A DNA stretch of 64,000 nt from Gilvirhabdus luticola (GCF_032583975.1 NZ_JAWHTF010000001.1), one strand, 5' to 3'; positions 1-9,018 are shown, counted from the first letter of the stretch. Notes: generated by a model from the sequence alone, not told the origin. A program made the numbers and translations.

Positions 1-1281
1 AGAAATTACAAAATATGCTATTGCTGATAAAAGTACTAACAGCCCAATTGTTAAAATTAAATTCTTCTCGCGATTCTTTTTGTGTATTCCTTCTTCATAA
101 GCGATATTTAATAACTCTTTTTCCTTGGCTTGAGCAATACTATCTGCAACTAATTGATTATTAAAAACAATAGATTGAATTTCTGTTCTTGCCTTATTTT
201 TTTTCTCGTCGTCAATTGCAATTTGATATTTTTCAAAATAATCGAGAGCAATTGCAGGAAGATTTAATTTTTTATTGACTTCATAAAGGCTTTTAAAAAG
301 ACCAGGTTCAAGTTTCCAATTGTTAACATTATTAATTTTCAGGCATTCTTCACATTCTTTTAAGGCTTTAGTGTAATTTTTAAATCCATAGTCTATTTGA
401 CATTTCCACAGCTGTATTTTCATTAAATAATCTCTTTCGTATTTTGGAACAGGATATTTTTCTGTAACTGCTATATATTCATTTAAATATTTAGTTGCTT
501 CGGATAATTGTTTCTCGATGATATATATTTCAACAAGTTTCCCTGTTCCTACATTTGCATATTGTTCCAGGTTTATTTCTTTTGATAATCTAATGGCTTT
601 TTTCCAGTATTCTATTGATCTTGGAAGATCACCCAATTTGTGATAAATCTCTCCTAAATTACCATAGGCCGCAGAAATACTTTTTTTTATTTTATGTTTT
701 TTACTTAATTCTAAATGTTTTTTATGATATTTTTCTGCTTCTTTATAATCACCTAAATCTCTGTAAATAAAACCTTGGTGTGCAATACTCCATCCTTCAT
801 TTAATGGATCTCCTAATTCTCTGTAAAGTTTTTCAGATTTTTGTAATGTTTTAAAAGCATTCGTGTAATCTTCATATTTAGAATACATGTATCCTAAATC
901 AAATAGTTTTTCGGCATAAAGAAAACTGTCTTTGGTGGCCCTGGCTAGTTCTAATCCCTTGTTGTAGATTTTTTCTCCAGTTGAATAATCTTTAAGCTCA
1001 AAATAAATGGCACCAATTAAAGTGTTGGCTTCAATTTCAAATTTAATATTCTTATTATTTTGTGCTAAATCCAGCATTTGTTTCCCTAAAACAAGCGCAC
1101 TGTCTGTTTTTTTTAAAAGATAGTGCGCTTGAATTAAATCACTTATAGCTTCAAATCTGGTTGAGTCTGATAGTTTTACATTATTCCAAACATTAAAAAG
1201 TGAATCCTTTTCTTTTTGAGCAAAAGTATCACCCCAAAAAAACAGTGTAATTATAAATGTGAAAACTATTTTATTCGCCAA
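1..1281 (-). CDS. TPR-containing membrane protein, probable sensor (partial, C-terminus outside window)
   Basis: The reading frame is open from 1281 down to the window edge. It begins with a TTG codon directly preceded by an in-frame stop two codons upstream, and no nearby ATG would keep the signal peptide (hydrophobic stretch FTFIITLFF, then cleavage near TFAQ). The body is a series of tetratricopeptide repeats (for example around GAIYFELKDY, DLGYMYSKYEDY, NLGEIYHKLGDL). The last residues in the window form a transmembrane helix (LILTIGLLVLLSAIAYFV). In Bacteroidota this layout (signal peptide, periplasmic TPRs, one membrane helix) normally continues into a histidine kinase or a LuxR-type DNA-binding domain. 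That part is not visible, so the output domain is inference. Confidence 0.8.
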   Translation of the reverse strand, partial: MANKIVFTFIITLFFWGDTFAQKEKDSLFNVWNNVKLSDSTRFEAISDLIQAHYLLKKTDSALVLGKQMLDLAQNNKNIKFEIEANTLIGAIYFELKDYSTGEKIYNKGLELARATKDSFLYAEKLFDLGYMYSKYEDYTNAFKTLQKSEKLYRELGDPLNEGWSIAHQGFIYRDLGDYKEAEKYHKKHLELSKKHKIKKSISAAYGNLGEIYHKLGDLPRSIEYWKKAIRLSKEINLEQYANVGTGKLVEIYIIEKQLSEATKYLNEYIAVTEKYPVPKYERDYLMKIQLWKCQIDYGFKNYTKALKECEECLKINNVNNWKLEPGLFKSLYEVNKKLNLPAIALDYFEKYQIAIDDEKKNKARTEIQSIVFNNQLVADSIAQAKEKELLNIAYEEGIHKKNREKNLILTIGLLVLLSAIAYFVIS

Positions 1282-1318
1282 CTTCTATGAGTATTTTAAT
1301 TGATTATACCGGTTGTTA

Positions 1319-1339
1319 CCGAAACAAGTTCAGCATAGG
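1319..1339. repeat. Copy of a dispersed palindromic intergenic repeat
   Basis: On the minus strand this reads CCTATGCTGAACTTGTTTCGG, sharing the core TGCTGAACTTG-TTC with copies near 16322-16340 and 63679-63708. It lies in the gap between the TPR gene and the acyl-CoA-binding protein gene. This copy is degenerate on its second arm. Confidence 0.5.
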
Positions 1340-1456
1340 TAAACGAAGTTAGACTATTTTTTCTAGAAAGAATAGATTAGTTGTTTTGTCATTTGAAAAT
1401 TGAAGCGGAATTTATTGGATAAAGTAATAAATATTAGCTACTAGGGAAAGGATACA

Positions 1457-1723
1457 TTATTTTCTGTACAGAAAGTAATTTTTTACCAAATTAATATACT
1501 CGTGTTTGGCTTCATCTTGAGAGATATTCTTTACCTGAAACAAGGCATTGGTCTTAAATGCATTAATGATAGGTTTTCGACTACTAGGCCTTCCATAATC
1601 ATTTGTTGCTTTTTTGTAATAGGCATAAAGGCGTAATAAAAAATCTGCAGGGAATGGTTCTGTATGCGCATTGATGCGACTTACTGCATCTTGAAATTCT
1701 TTATCTAACTCTTCGGTTGTCAT
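1457..1723 (-). CDS. Acyl-CoA-binding protein (ACBP family)
   Basis: This 88-residue protein has the usual ACBP length. The helix-2 signature is seen as LLRLYAYYKKAT, and the C-terminal part (AFKTNALFQVKNISQDEAKHEYI) matches the family pattern W-x-x-L/K-G-(M/I)-S-x-x-E-A-x-x-x-Y, although the usual Trp is not conserved. ACBPs bind long-chain acyl-CoA esters in the cytosol and buffer or deliver them to lipid synthesis. It is the last gene of a minus-strand run and overlaps psd by 4 bp, so it is probably co-transcribed with psd and cdsA, which fits a lipid role. The start is the ATG overlapping the psd stop. Confidence 0.85.
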   Translation of the reverse strand: MTTEELDKEFQDAVSRINAHTEPFPADFLLRLYAYYKKATNDYGRPSSRKPIINAFKTNALFQVKNISQDEAKHEYINLVKNYFLYRK

Positions 1724-2373
1724 GATACTTCGGCTATAATACTTTCGCCACCACGAACTTTTTGGTTTAGCTTAACTTTAATATTGGTGTCTAAAGGTAA
1801 AAATAAATCTACTCGTGAGCCAAATTTTATAAACCCAGAATCTGCTCCTTGAATGACTTTGCTGTTCTCTTTAGCATAGTTTACAATGCGCTTTGCCAAT
1901 GCGCCTGCAATTTGACGGTAAAGTACTTTGCCATAGGTCATGTTTTCTACTACAACAGTTGTGCGCTCGTTTTCTTCACTAGCTTTAGGGTGCCAGGCCA
2001 CCAAATATTTTCCAGGATGATATTTGCTAAATACAATTTTTCCACCTATAGGATATCGTGTTACGTGAACATTAATAGGAGACATAAACACGCTTACTTG
2101 TAATCGTTTATCATTAAAATATTCTTTTTCAAAAACTTCTTCTATTACAACTACTTTACCATCAACAGGAGCAAGGACCTGATTATCGTTTATTTTGGTG
2201 TAACGTTTTGGATTTCTAAAAAATTGAAGTATTAAAAGGAAGAAAATCAATAATGTTATTTCCAGAAGAGTTTGTAACCATCTTTGAGCAATAAAGCCAT
2301 CAATCAATAAAAATAATGCAACCAAAAAAACTAGGGTAAAGAATATGATTTTATGACCTTCTTTATGAAACAT
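1720..2373 (-). CDS. psd: Phosphatidylserine decarboxylase proenzyme
   Basis: The 217-residue protein belongs to the short Psd type. It converts phosphatidylserine to phosphatidylethanolamine at the inner membrane. The N-terminus has two hydrophobic stretches (about residues 8-26 and 34-50). The self-cleavage motif is FGSRVD, with the scissile bond expected between Gly185 and Ser186; the serine becomes the pyruvoyl cofactor of the small alpha subunit. The conserved INVHVTRYP segment is present. It overlaps cdsA (11 bp) and the acyl-CoA-binding protein gene (4 bp), forming a phospholipid synthesis cluster. No separate pssA is seen here. Confidence 0.95.
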   Translation of the reverse strand: MFHKEGHKIIFFTLVFLVALFLLIDGFIAQRWLQTLLEITLLIFFLLILQFFRNPKRYTKINDNQVLAPVDGKVVVIEEVFEKEYFNDKRLQVSVFMSPINVHVTRYPIGGKIVFSKYHPGKYLVAWHPKASEENERTTVVVENMTYGKVLYRQIAGALAKRIVNYAKENSKVIQGADSGFIKFGSRVDLFLPLDTNIKVKLNQKVRGGESIIAEVS

Positions 2374-3184
2374 AATGTGTAATTCTTAAAAATAAATAAA
2401 TAAATGGTGCGGCAAACAGTATGCTATCCAATCTATCCAACAAACCTCCATGACCAGGCATAATAACACCACTATCTTTAACATTGGCTTGTCTTTTGTA
2501 TTTAGATTCTATTAAGTCGCCTAATGTACCAAACACGCTAATAATAATACTTAAAATTAACCAATTATTAAAATCCAATGTATGTGTAAATTTAGCAATA
2601 AAATAGCTACTAATGCACACAAAAAATAAACCTCCTAAAAACCCTTCAACAGTTTTCTTGGGTGAAATGGTTGGAAATAATTTTTGTTTACCAAAATTCT
2701 TTCCTATCAAATAGGCAAACGTATCATTTACCCAAATTAAAATAAACGAACCCAACAAGATATTTGGATTATATGGTTTGTAAAAGTCTGCGATTAAAAT
2801 GATAAAAATAAAAGCACTTGATAGATAAAACGTTGTGTTTATATAACGTCTTGTAATAAATCGTGGCAATGTTTTTTCTGTAAATAAATCTCTAATCAAA
2901 AAGAGCTGAACAAATATGGTTATAACATGCAATATTTGAATGGCTTCACTAAAACCATCATCAGTACTTAAAAATAATTGCCAGTAAGCAAAGACCAAAT
3001 AAAGGATTACAAAAATGATGTAAGAGGTTATGCCTTTTAATTGTATGAGTTTGTTAAACTCCGCCAGAGAGATTAGACCGTAAAAAAAGAACAATGCAAT
3101 TAAGGCATGTTGAGAGTAAAGACAAAGTAAAAATAAAGATATATATAAAACTCCTGATAGGCTTCTGGTAATTAGTTCTTTCAT
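2363..3184 (-). CDS. cdsA: Phosphatidate cytidylyltransferase (CDP-diglyceride synthase)
   Basis: This 273-residue polytopic membrane protein makes CDP-diacylglycerol from phosphatidic acid and CTP, the precursor of all phospholipids. The CDS signature is clear near the C-terminus: KYKRQANVKDSGVIMPGHGG followed by LLDRLDS, with His245, Asp250 and Asp253 in the catalytic region. About eight hydrophobic segments are visible. The gene lies between the LUD-domain gene (2 bp or less away) and psd, which it overlaps, so the product and the next pathway enzyme are likely made from one mRNA. Confidence 0.95.
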   Translation of the reverse strand: MKELITRSLSGVLYISLFLLCLYSQHALIALFFFYGLISLAEFNKLIQLKGITSYIIFVILYLVFAYWQLFLSTDDGFSEAIQILHVITIFVQLFLIRDLFTEKTLPRFITRRYINTTFYLSSAFIFIILIADFYKPYNPNILLGSFILIWVNDTFAYLIGKNFGKQKLFPTISPKKTVEGFLGGLFFVCISSYFIAKFTHTLDFNNWLILSIIISVFGTLGDLIESKYKRQANVKDSGVIMPGHGGLLDRLDSILFAAPFIYLFLRITHYVS

Positions 3185-3793
3185 TTATAAGTCTTCTAAC
3201 AAGAGCAAATATAAGTTTTTTGAACTACTTCCGTAACTCAAGAAGTCCTTATCGTCACAAGCTTTAAAATGTTTGATGGTTGTAATATTGGTAGGAATTT
3301 TATTTTTGTTTTTATCTTTTATGCCACGCAATCCTTCACTAATCGTTTCTACAAATTGACTAGTGGTGGCATAAATCACGAAGTTTGAAGGTAACTCTTT
3401 AAGTTTCTTTTCAGCAATTTGATTTGAAGAAATCAATAAAGACCCATCATTAGCAATAAGATACTCACAAGTTGATAAAAAGAATGCACAATCTGAAGAA
3501 TACTTGCTTGTGTTGAATTCAAACTTGTTGAACTTTTTTTCAAGTCTTTCATCAAGCATACATATTTTTTTATCTGCCCAATCATTCTCTTTTAAAATAT
3601 TATCAAGATTTTCATAAACTTCATTGAGGTCTTCGCAGTATAAAAATTTACCTCCGTTAGCCTTAAAGTTTATAGTAAAACGTTCATCAATTGGAAGCTT
3701 TACATCTGGCATATATTTACTTCTCTCTTCATTTGCGTGTTGGTCTTGAGAGGTGTCAGATTTTGGGCCAAAGATTTTTCTAAATAGGCTCAT
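3185..3793 (-). CDS. LUD (lactate utilisation/LutC-type) domain protein
   Basis: The 202-residue soluble protein resembles the LutC/YkgG (LUD) family, as seen in the segments CAFFLSTCEYLIANDGSLL and SNQIAEKKLKELPSNFVIYA, which match the family's ADCGIAETGT-like substrate region only loosely. Known relatives act in lactate oxidation with iron-sulfur partners LutA/LutB, but no such partners lie nearby. In flavobacteria this protein usually sits between ftsH and cdsA, so its real role may be unrelated to lactate. Family assignment is moderately sure, function is not. Confidence 0.7.
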   Translation of the reverse strand: MSLFRKIFGPKSDTSQDQHANEERSKYMPDVKLPIDERFTINFKANGGKFLYCEDLNEVYENLDNILKENDWADKKICMLDERLEKKFNKFEFNTSKYSSDCAFFLSTCEYLIANDGSLLISSNQIAEKKLKELPSNFVIYATTSQFVETISEGLRGIKDKNKNKIPTNITTIKHFKACDDKDFLSYGSSSKNLYLLLLEDL

Positions 3794-3888
3794 TTAAGGT
3801 ATTTTGCTATCAACCAGAGACAGTAGTTTCACCAAATATATAAAAAGTTATAATAAACTTAACCTGATTTAAGGTTTTTGTAACGTTA

Positions 3889-5832
3889 TTACTCTTCTTC
3901 AGAAGAGGATTCATCATTCTTGTCAAAAGGTCTTTTTCCAAATATTTTTTCCAAATTATCTTTAAAAATAACTTCTTTTTCAAGTAATACTTCTGCCAAT
4001 TCAGTAAGCTTGTCTTTATTGGCTTCAAGAAGTTTAATAGCACGTTGGTATTGCTTTTCAATAATATCAGAAATCTCTTTATCTATTAGTTCTGCAGTCT
4101 GTTCGCTATAAGGTTTGGTAAACCCATATTCATTTTGTCCAGATGAATCGTAATAGGTTAAATTCCCAATTTTGTCACTCAAACCGTAAACAGTTACCAT
4201 AGCTCTTGCCTGTTTTGTAACTTTTTCCAAATCACTTAAAGCACCTGTAGAGATTTTGTCGAAAATAACCTTTTCTGCAGCACGACCACCTAATGCAGCA
4301 CACATCTCATCAAGCATTTGTTCTGGATGAACAATCAAACGTTCTTCTGGTAAATACCAGGCTGCTCCCAATGAACGACCTCTTGGTACAATAGTAACTT
4401 TAACAAGAGGAGCAGCATGTTCAAGCATCCAACTAATTGTTGCATGCCCAGCTTCGTGAAAAGCAACTGCTCTTTTTTCGTCTGGAGTGATTATTTTATT
4501 CTTCTTTTCAAGACCACCAATAATTCTGTCTACGGCATCAAGAAAATCCTGTTTACCTACAGATTTATTTCCTTTTCTGGCTGCAATCAATGCGGCTTCG
4601 TTACAAACATTGGCTATATCTGCACCAGAAAAACCAGGTGTTTGTTTTGATAAAAAGTCCGTATCTAAATCTTTGTCTTTTTTTATTGGTCTTAAATGAA
4701 CCTCAAAAATTTCTTTACGTTCTCGCACATCTGGAAGGTCTACAAAAATCTGTCTATCAAAACGTCCAGCACGCATCAAAGCGGTATCTAAAACATCTGC
4801 TCTGTTAGTTGCGGCGAGTACAATAACGTTGGTATTGGTGCCGAAACCGTCCATTTCAGTTAACAATTGGTTTAAGGTGTTCTCACGTTCATCATTAGAT
4901 CCTGAAAAATTGCTTTTCCCTCTAGCACGCCCAATAGCATCAATTTCATCAATAAAGATTATTGCTGGTGATTTTTCTTTAGCCTGTTTGAACAAATCCC
5001 TTACTCTTGATGCACCAACTCCTACAAACATTTCAACAAAATCTGAACCAGATAATGAATAGAAAGGTACTTTAGCTTCACCGGCAACTGCTTTTGCTAA
5101 CAAGGTTTTTCCTGTTCCAGGAGCTCCAATTAGAAGAGCACCTTTTGGTATTTTTCCACCTAAAGCCGTATATTTTTCTGGGTTTTTAAGAAAATCTACA
5201 ATTTCTTGAACTTCCTCTTTTGCACCTTCTAAACCAGCTACATCTTTAAAGGTTGTTTTAACTTCGGTATTCTGGTCGAATAATTTAGCTTTAGATTTAC
5301 CTATATTGAAAATCTGACCTCCAGCACCACCACCAGCTCCTGAAGACATTCGTCTCATTATAAAAATCCAAACACCAATGAGTAATACAAAGGGCAAAAT
5401 ACCAATTAAGAAATCTCCCCATAAATTTTGCTCGGTTTTGAATACTAAATCTGTAGTAAGCTCGTCTTCTTTTTTAGTTTCTTTAAAAGTATTTTCAAAG
5501 TTTTGAAGATCACCTATTTCAAAGGAATAATTTGCAATTCTGGTTGCCGTTGGAAATAAGTTATTAGGTTTGGATTTTTTGTGTATTTCTTTTTCTTGAG
5601 CTTCCTTTGTTAAAAAAACTTTGGCTTCTCGTCTGTTTACAATTTCTACTTTTTCTACATCACCAGCCTCTAGATAACTGAAAAATTGAGAAGGCGTCGT
5701 TATATTTGTTCCTTGAAAACCACTTCCGCTAAATAATTGCATAGCGATAAAAATTGCTATGATACCGCCGTAAATCCAATATGGATTGAATTTAGTCTTC
5801 TTGTTTTTCGTATTTTTTTTATTGTCTGCCAT
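3889..5832 (-). CDS. ftsH: ATP-dependent zinc metalloprotease FtsH
   Basis: FtsH is a membrane-anchored AAA+ protease that degrades damaged membrane proteins and short-lived regulators. With the start at the ATG beginning MADNKKN the protein has 647 residues. A longer in-frame ORF up to 5883 would overlap rsfS and adds 17 unconserved residues. Two transmembrane helices (about residues 18-34 and 140-160) flank a periplasmic domain. Walker A is GAPGTGKT (236-243), Walker B is IIFIDEID (291-298), and the zinc site is HEAGH (459-463). A glycine-rich linker SSGAGGGAGG follows the second helix. The C-terminus is acidic (ESSSEEE). Confidence 0.97.
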   Translation of the reverse strand: MADNKKNTKNKKTKFNPYWIYGGIIAIFIAMQLFSGSGFQGTNITTPSQFFSYLEAGDVEKVEIVNRREAKVFLTKEAQEKEIHKKSKPNNLFPTATRIANYSFEIGDLQNFENTFKETKKEDELTTDLVFKTEQNLWGDFLIGILPFVLLIGVWIFIMRRMSSGAGGGAGGQIFNIGKSKAKLFDQNTEVKTTFKDVAGLEGAKEEVQEIVDFLKNPEKYTALGGKIPKGALLIGAPGTGKTLLAKAVAGEAKVPFYSLSGSDFVEMFVGVGASRVRDLFKQAKEKSPAIIFIDEIDAIGRARGKSNFSGSNDERENTLNQLLTEMDGFGTNTNVIVLAATNRADVLDTALMRAGRFDRQIFVDLPDVRERKEIFEVHLRPIKKDKDLDTDFLSKQTPGFSGADIANVCNEAALIAARKGNKSVGKQDFLDAVDRIIGGLEKKNKIITPDEKRAVAFHEAGHATISWMLEHAAPLVKVTIVPRGRSLGAAWYLPEERLIVHPEQMLDEMCAALGGRAAEKVIFDKISTGALSDLEKVTKQARAMVTVYGLSDKIGNLTYYDSSGQNEYGFTKPYSEQTAELIDKEISDIIEKQYQRAIKLLEANKDKLTELAEVLLEKEVIFKDNLEKIFGKRPFDKNDESSSEEE

Positions 5833-5840
5833 TAACTTTT

Positions 5841-6212
5841 TTAATAACTCGTTTCTATTACAGTTGTTTTTGCGTCTCCCCAAAGACTTTCTATGTCATA
5901 ATATTCTCTTATATGTTTTTGGAAAACATGTACAACTATATTAACATAATCAATTAAAACCCATTCGGCGTTATCTAATCCTTCAATATGCCAAGGCTTT
6001 TCTTTATGTTCTTTACTAACTTTTTTCTGAATTGAATTTATAATAGCGCTAACTTGTGTATTTGAAGTTCCTTCACAAATTATAAAATAATCACAAACTG
6101 TATTCTCAATTTCTCTTAAATCTAAGATATTAATTTCTTTTCCCTTTACATCTTCAATCCCACCTAATATTGTTGTTATTAATTGATCTGCGCTAATATT
6201 GTCTTTCGTCAT
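5841..6212 (-). CDS. rsfS: Ribosomal silencing factor RsfS (Iojap/DUF143)
   Basis: This 123-residue protein has the RsfS core (KGKEINILDLREIENTVCDY followed by FIICEGTSNTQV, then PWHIEGLDNAEWVLIDYVNIVVHVF). RsfS binds ribosomal protein L14 and blocks subunit joining when nutrients are scarce. It is the first gene of the minus-strand run rsfS-ftsH and is separated from the divergent birA by 84 bp. The start ATG sits about 13 nt downstream of the transcription start predicted from the TAACTTTG box at 6232-6239. Confidence 0.95.
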   Translation of the reverse strand: MTKDNISADQLITTILGGIEDVKGKEINILDLREIENTVCDYFIICEGTSNTQVSAIINSIQKKVSKEHKEKPWHIEGLDNAEWVLIDYVNIVVHVFQKHIREYYDIESLWGDAKTTVIETSY

Positions 6213-6231
6213 TAAATTGTTTTAATTTGTG

Positions 6232-6239
6232 CAAAGTTA
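6232..6239 (-). promoter_or_regulatory. Predicted promoter -7 box for rsfS-ftsH
   Basis: The minus strand reads TAACTTTG, an exact match to the Bacteroidota -7 consensus TAnnTTTG, about 20 nt upstream of the rsfS start codon. No good TTTG -33 box was found at the right distance, so it is a half-supported site. Confidence 0.5.
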
Positions 6240-6296
6240 TTATTTTTTTGGTTCTTTATAGTTTAAAATAATCATAAGATTTGCAACTTCAATACA

Positions 6297-7025
6297 ATGC
6301 ATATAATCAAACTTAATGCCACTGATTCTACAAACACATATTTACGCAATTTATGTGCTAATCAGGCTATAGAAGATTATACTATTGTTGTTACAGAACA
6401 TCAAACCCAAGGTAGAGGCCAAATGGGTACAGTTTGGAACTCGGATAAAGGGAAAAACCTGATGTTTAGTTTGTTTAAGGATTTAAGCATGCACGATGTT
6501 GAGTTTCCTTTTTATATTTGTATGGCTATTTCTTTGGCCATTCTTAAAACCTTTAAAGCTTTAAATATTCCAGATTTGTATATTAAATGGCCTAACGACA
6601 TTTTGTCAGCCGATAAAAAAATTTGTGGTATTTTAATAGAAAATGTCATAAAAAATAAGCTTAGTTATACAATTATAGGTATAGGTATTAATGTAAATCA
6701 AATAGAATTTGAAAACTTACCAAAGGCTTCATCTTTAAAAAATATTACTGGAAATCATTATAATCTAGATGAGATTTTATTTAGTATTATTAATAACACT
6801 AAATATTATTCATTGCTTTTACAAAATGAAAAATATGACACTGTTAAAAATGAATACGAAATGCGATTGTTTAGAAAAAACAAACCTTCAACATTTAAAG
6901 ATATAGAAGGCAATTTATTTTCAGGTTTTATAAAAGGTGTTACTAAATATGGAAAACTGCAAGTTCTTCTTGAAGATAAAATTGTAAAAAAATTCGACCT
7001 AAAGGAAATTACGTTACTTTATTAG
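6297..7025 (+). CDS. birA: Biotin--[acetyl-CoA-carboxylase] ligase, catalytic domain only
   Basis: The 242-residue protein attaches biotin to the biotin carboxyl carrier protein through biotinyl-AMP. The biotin/ATP-binding loop GRGQMG is at 39-44, followed by KWPNDIL and KICGILIENV. There is no N-terminal helix-turn-helix domain, so this is a group I ligase without the repressor function of E. coli BirA. It is transcribed divergently from rsfS and its last codons overlap by 4 bp with the convergent SRPBCC gene. Confidence 0.94.
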   Translation: MHIIKLNATDSTNTYLRNLCANQAIEDYTIVVTEHQTQGRGQMGTVWNSDKGKNLMFSLFKDLSMHDVEFPFYICMAISLAILKTFKALNIPDLYIKWPNDILSADKKICGILIENVIKNKLSYTIIGIGINVNQIEFENLPKASSLKNITGNHYNLDEILFSIINNTKYYSLLLQNEKYDTVKNEYEMRLFRKNKPSTFKDIEGNLFSGFIKGVTKYGKLQVLLEDKIVKKFDLKEITLLY

Positions 7026-7417
7026 ATGACCTTTGGAATGCTACTGGCCAATGTCTCTATAAATTTACTAATAGGCCCTTTAATCATCATAGCCATCATA
7101 GGGTTGAAATCACCATCAAAGGCTAATTGTACTTCACTATTTCCTGCTTCAGCTTCCATAATGTGACCAGTAAGAGTAAAATCTAGTTTGCCTTCGGCAG
7201 CTCCGAGTACAATCTTGTTGGGTACGGATACTTCTTTCTTTTTTAGCACTATTTCGGGCATGCCCTTTAATGCGAATAGAAATTTATCTTCATCTAACAT
7301 TTCAAATTTGCTGATGTTTTCTGGCATCAACGACTCAAAATTTTTCACATCAGAAAGAAACTTGAAAACATCTTCAGGAGATTTATCAACATTTATTTTT
7401 GGGGATTCTAAATTCAT
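7022..7417 (-). CDS. SRPBCC (START-like) family protein
   Basis: The 131-residue protein has the START/Bet v1-like pattern: an N-terminal strand with SPEDVFKFLSDVKNFESLMP, alternating beta strands in the middle (KIVLGAAEGKLDFTLTGHIM) and a long C-terminal helix (GPISKFIETLASSIPKVI). Such folds bind hydrophobic ligands; the ligand here is unknown. It lies 25 bp downstream of pyrE on the same strand and may be co-transcribed with it, an arrangement that recurs in flavobacteria. Confidence 0.8.
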   Translation of the reverse strand: MNLESPKINVDKSPEDVFKFLSDVKNFESLMPENISKFEMLDEDKFLFALKGMPEIVLKKKEVSVPNKIVLGAAEGKLDFTLTGHIMEAEAGNSEVQLAFDGDFNPMMAMMIKGPISKFIETLASSIPKVI

Positions 7418-7442
7418 TTACTTAATGTTTTAATAGTATATA

Positions 7443-8087
7443 TCAATTAGCGTTCCATTCACTTGGATTGTCATTCCAATCTGATAAAGTTTTTACGTCT
7501 TTTTGCGATATATAATTGGTTTCAAGAGCTTGTTCCAACAAACTTTCATAATTGCTTAATGTATAAAGTGTGATATCTTCCCGTTTGAAATTTTCTAATG
7601 CCAATTCAAAACCATAAGTAAAAATAGCAATCATTCCCTTTACATTTGCACCAGCTTCTTTTAATGCTTTTACGGCATTTAAACTACTTTTGCCTGTACT
7701 TATAAGGTCTTCAACTACTACAACATTCTGCCCTTTTTGAAGAAAACCTTCTATTTGGTTTTTTCTGCCATGACCTTTGGCTTCTGGTCTAACATAAACA
7801 AACGGAAGACCCATATACTCTGCTACAAGCATGCCGATACCAATGGCTCCAGTAGCTACACCTGCAATAACATCTGGTTTTCCAAATTGTTTTTCAATCT
7901 GTTTGCCCATAGCTTCTTTTATGTAGTTTCTTATGTTTACAAAAGACAATACAATTCGGTTATCACAATAGATAGGAGATTTCCAACCAGACGCCCAAAT
8001 AAAAGGTTCTTTTGGGTTTAATTTTATAGCATTCACCTGCAATAAGACTTCGGCTGTTTTTCTGGCGGTGTGTTTGTTGAAAATCAT
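7443..8087 (-). CDS. pyrE: Orotate phosphoribosyltransferase
   Basis: PyrE joins orotate to PRPP to form orotidine 5'-monophosphate in de novo pyrimidine synthesis. The 214-residue protein carries the PRPP-binding signature VVVVEDLISTGKSS (122-135) and the flexible loop region RPEAKGHGRKN (100-110). It is followed by the SRPBCC gene. A TAGTTTTG box on the minus strand at 8093-8100 lies only a few bases from the ATG, so the message could be nearly leaderless, or the true promoter is elsewhere. Confidence 0.95.
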   Translation of the reverse strand: MIFNKHTARKTAEVLLQVNAIKLNPKEPFIWASGWKSPIYCDNRIVLSFVNIRNYIKEAMGKQIEKQFGKPDVIAGVATGAIGIGMLVAEYMGLPFVYVRPEAKGHGRKNQIEGFLQKGQNVVVVEDLISTGKSSLNAVKALKEAGANVKGMIAIFTYGFELALENFKREDITLYTLSNYESLLEQALETNYISQKDVKTLSDWNDNPSEWNAN

Positions 8088-8215
8088 AAAAGCAAAACTA
8101 ATATAATTTTACTTTTAAATAACACTTGATATTTAATAAAAATAAATTTGTTGAGTAGGTTTATATTCTTAAAAATTGATAATTTTAGCACTTTGTAATT
8201 TCTGATACAAAATTT

Positions 8216-8797
8216 ATGTATAAAGTCTTTGTCAATGACAAACCCATAGTTCTTACCACGGAAATTGAAAAAGAAACCTATTTTAAGAATTACTTACTTA
8301 ACAATGTAAAACTTGGTAAAGTTATTAGAACCCTTAATACTACCAAACTACAGGAGGCAAGACTTATTCATAAAAACAAGGATAAAATACTTAAAAAGTT
8401 TTTAAAGAAATTACCTAATGTTATTGCTGGTGGTGGTAAGGTATATAATGATAAAGATGAGGTCTTATTTATTTTCAGGAACGGTAAATGGGATTTACCC
8501 AAGGGCAAAGCAGAAAAAAAAGAAACTATAGATCAAACGGCTCTTAGAGAAGTTGAAGAAGAAACAGGTGTAAAAGGCCTTGAAATTACCAAACCTCTGG
8601 ACATGACCTATCATATATTTAAACGCAATGGTCGCTACAGAATAAAAATTACGTATTGGTTTGAAATGAAAACATCTTACCGTGATTCTCTAAAAGCCGA
8701 AGAAAGTGAAGGGATAACACAAGTAGCATGGCTAAACAAAGAACAGCAAGAGGAAGCACTAAAAAACTCTTATGCTAATATTAAGGGATTGATGTGA
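8216..8797 (+). CDS. Nudix hydrolase
   Basis: The 193-residue protein has a complete Nudix box at 97-119 (GKAEKKE...REVEEETGV), fitting Gx5Ex7REUxEExGU, preceded by the core strand LFIFRNGKWDLPKG. Nudix enzymes cleave nucleoside diphosphates linked to another group; the substrate cannot be told from sequence. The first 60 residues are an extension outside the core. It is transcribed divergently from pyrE over a 128-bp gap. Confidence 0.9.
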   Translation: MYKVFVNDKPIVLTTEIEKETYFKNYLLNNVKLGKVIRTLNTTKLQEARLIHKNKDKILKKFLKKLPNVIAGGGKVYNDKDEVLFIFRNGKWDLPKGKAEKKETIDQTALREVEEETGVKGLEITKPLDMTYHIFKRNGRYRIKITYWFEMKTSYRDSLKAEESEGITQVAWLNKEQQEEALKNSYANIKGLM

Positions 8798-8844
8798 ATT
8801 TTGTTGTCTCGTTTTATGTGTTTATGTATGGTTAGTTGCTGTAA

Positions 8845-9018
8845 GCAATAAGATCAAGAAAGAAACAAAGTTCAGGAAATTCGGTAGAATTCCGTATTGA
8901 TCTTTATGCACTCTCTAAGCAATTAATTATACGTGGTGTTGGCAAACCTTATAATGTTTTGATTGAAAAACACATTAAAAGTCATTCAAATAAAATCTGT
9001 GAACAGTTTATTTTCTAG
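8845..9018 (+). pseudogene. Possible gene remnant without a start codon
   Basis: A 57-codon open frame begins after a TAA at 8842 and ends at TAG 9016, with no ATG. The translation looks protein-like (GNSVEFRIDLYALSKQLI and VGKPYNVLIEKHIKSH), with charged helical character rather than random composition. It runs 11 bp into the end of the convergent serine hydrolase gene. I do not recognise the family. It is either the tail of a decayed gene or chance. Confidence 0.3.

Noticed and set aside
4829..5062. Plus-strand open frames across ftsH, and similar frames across trp genes and pyrE
   Set aside because: They are antisense shadows of well-supported genes with no features of their own.
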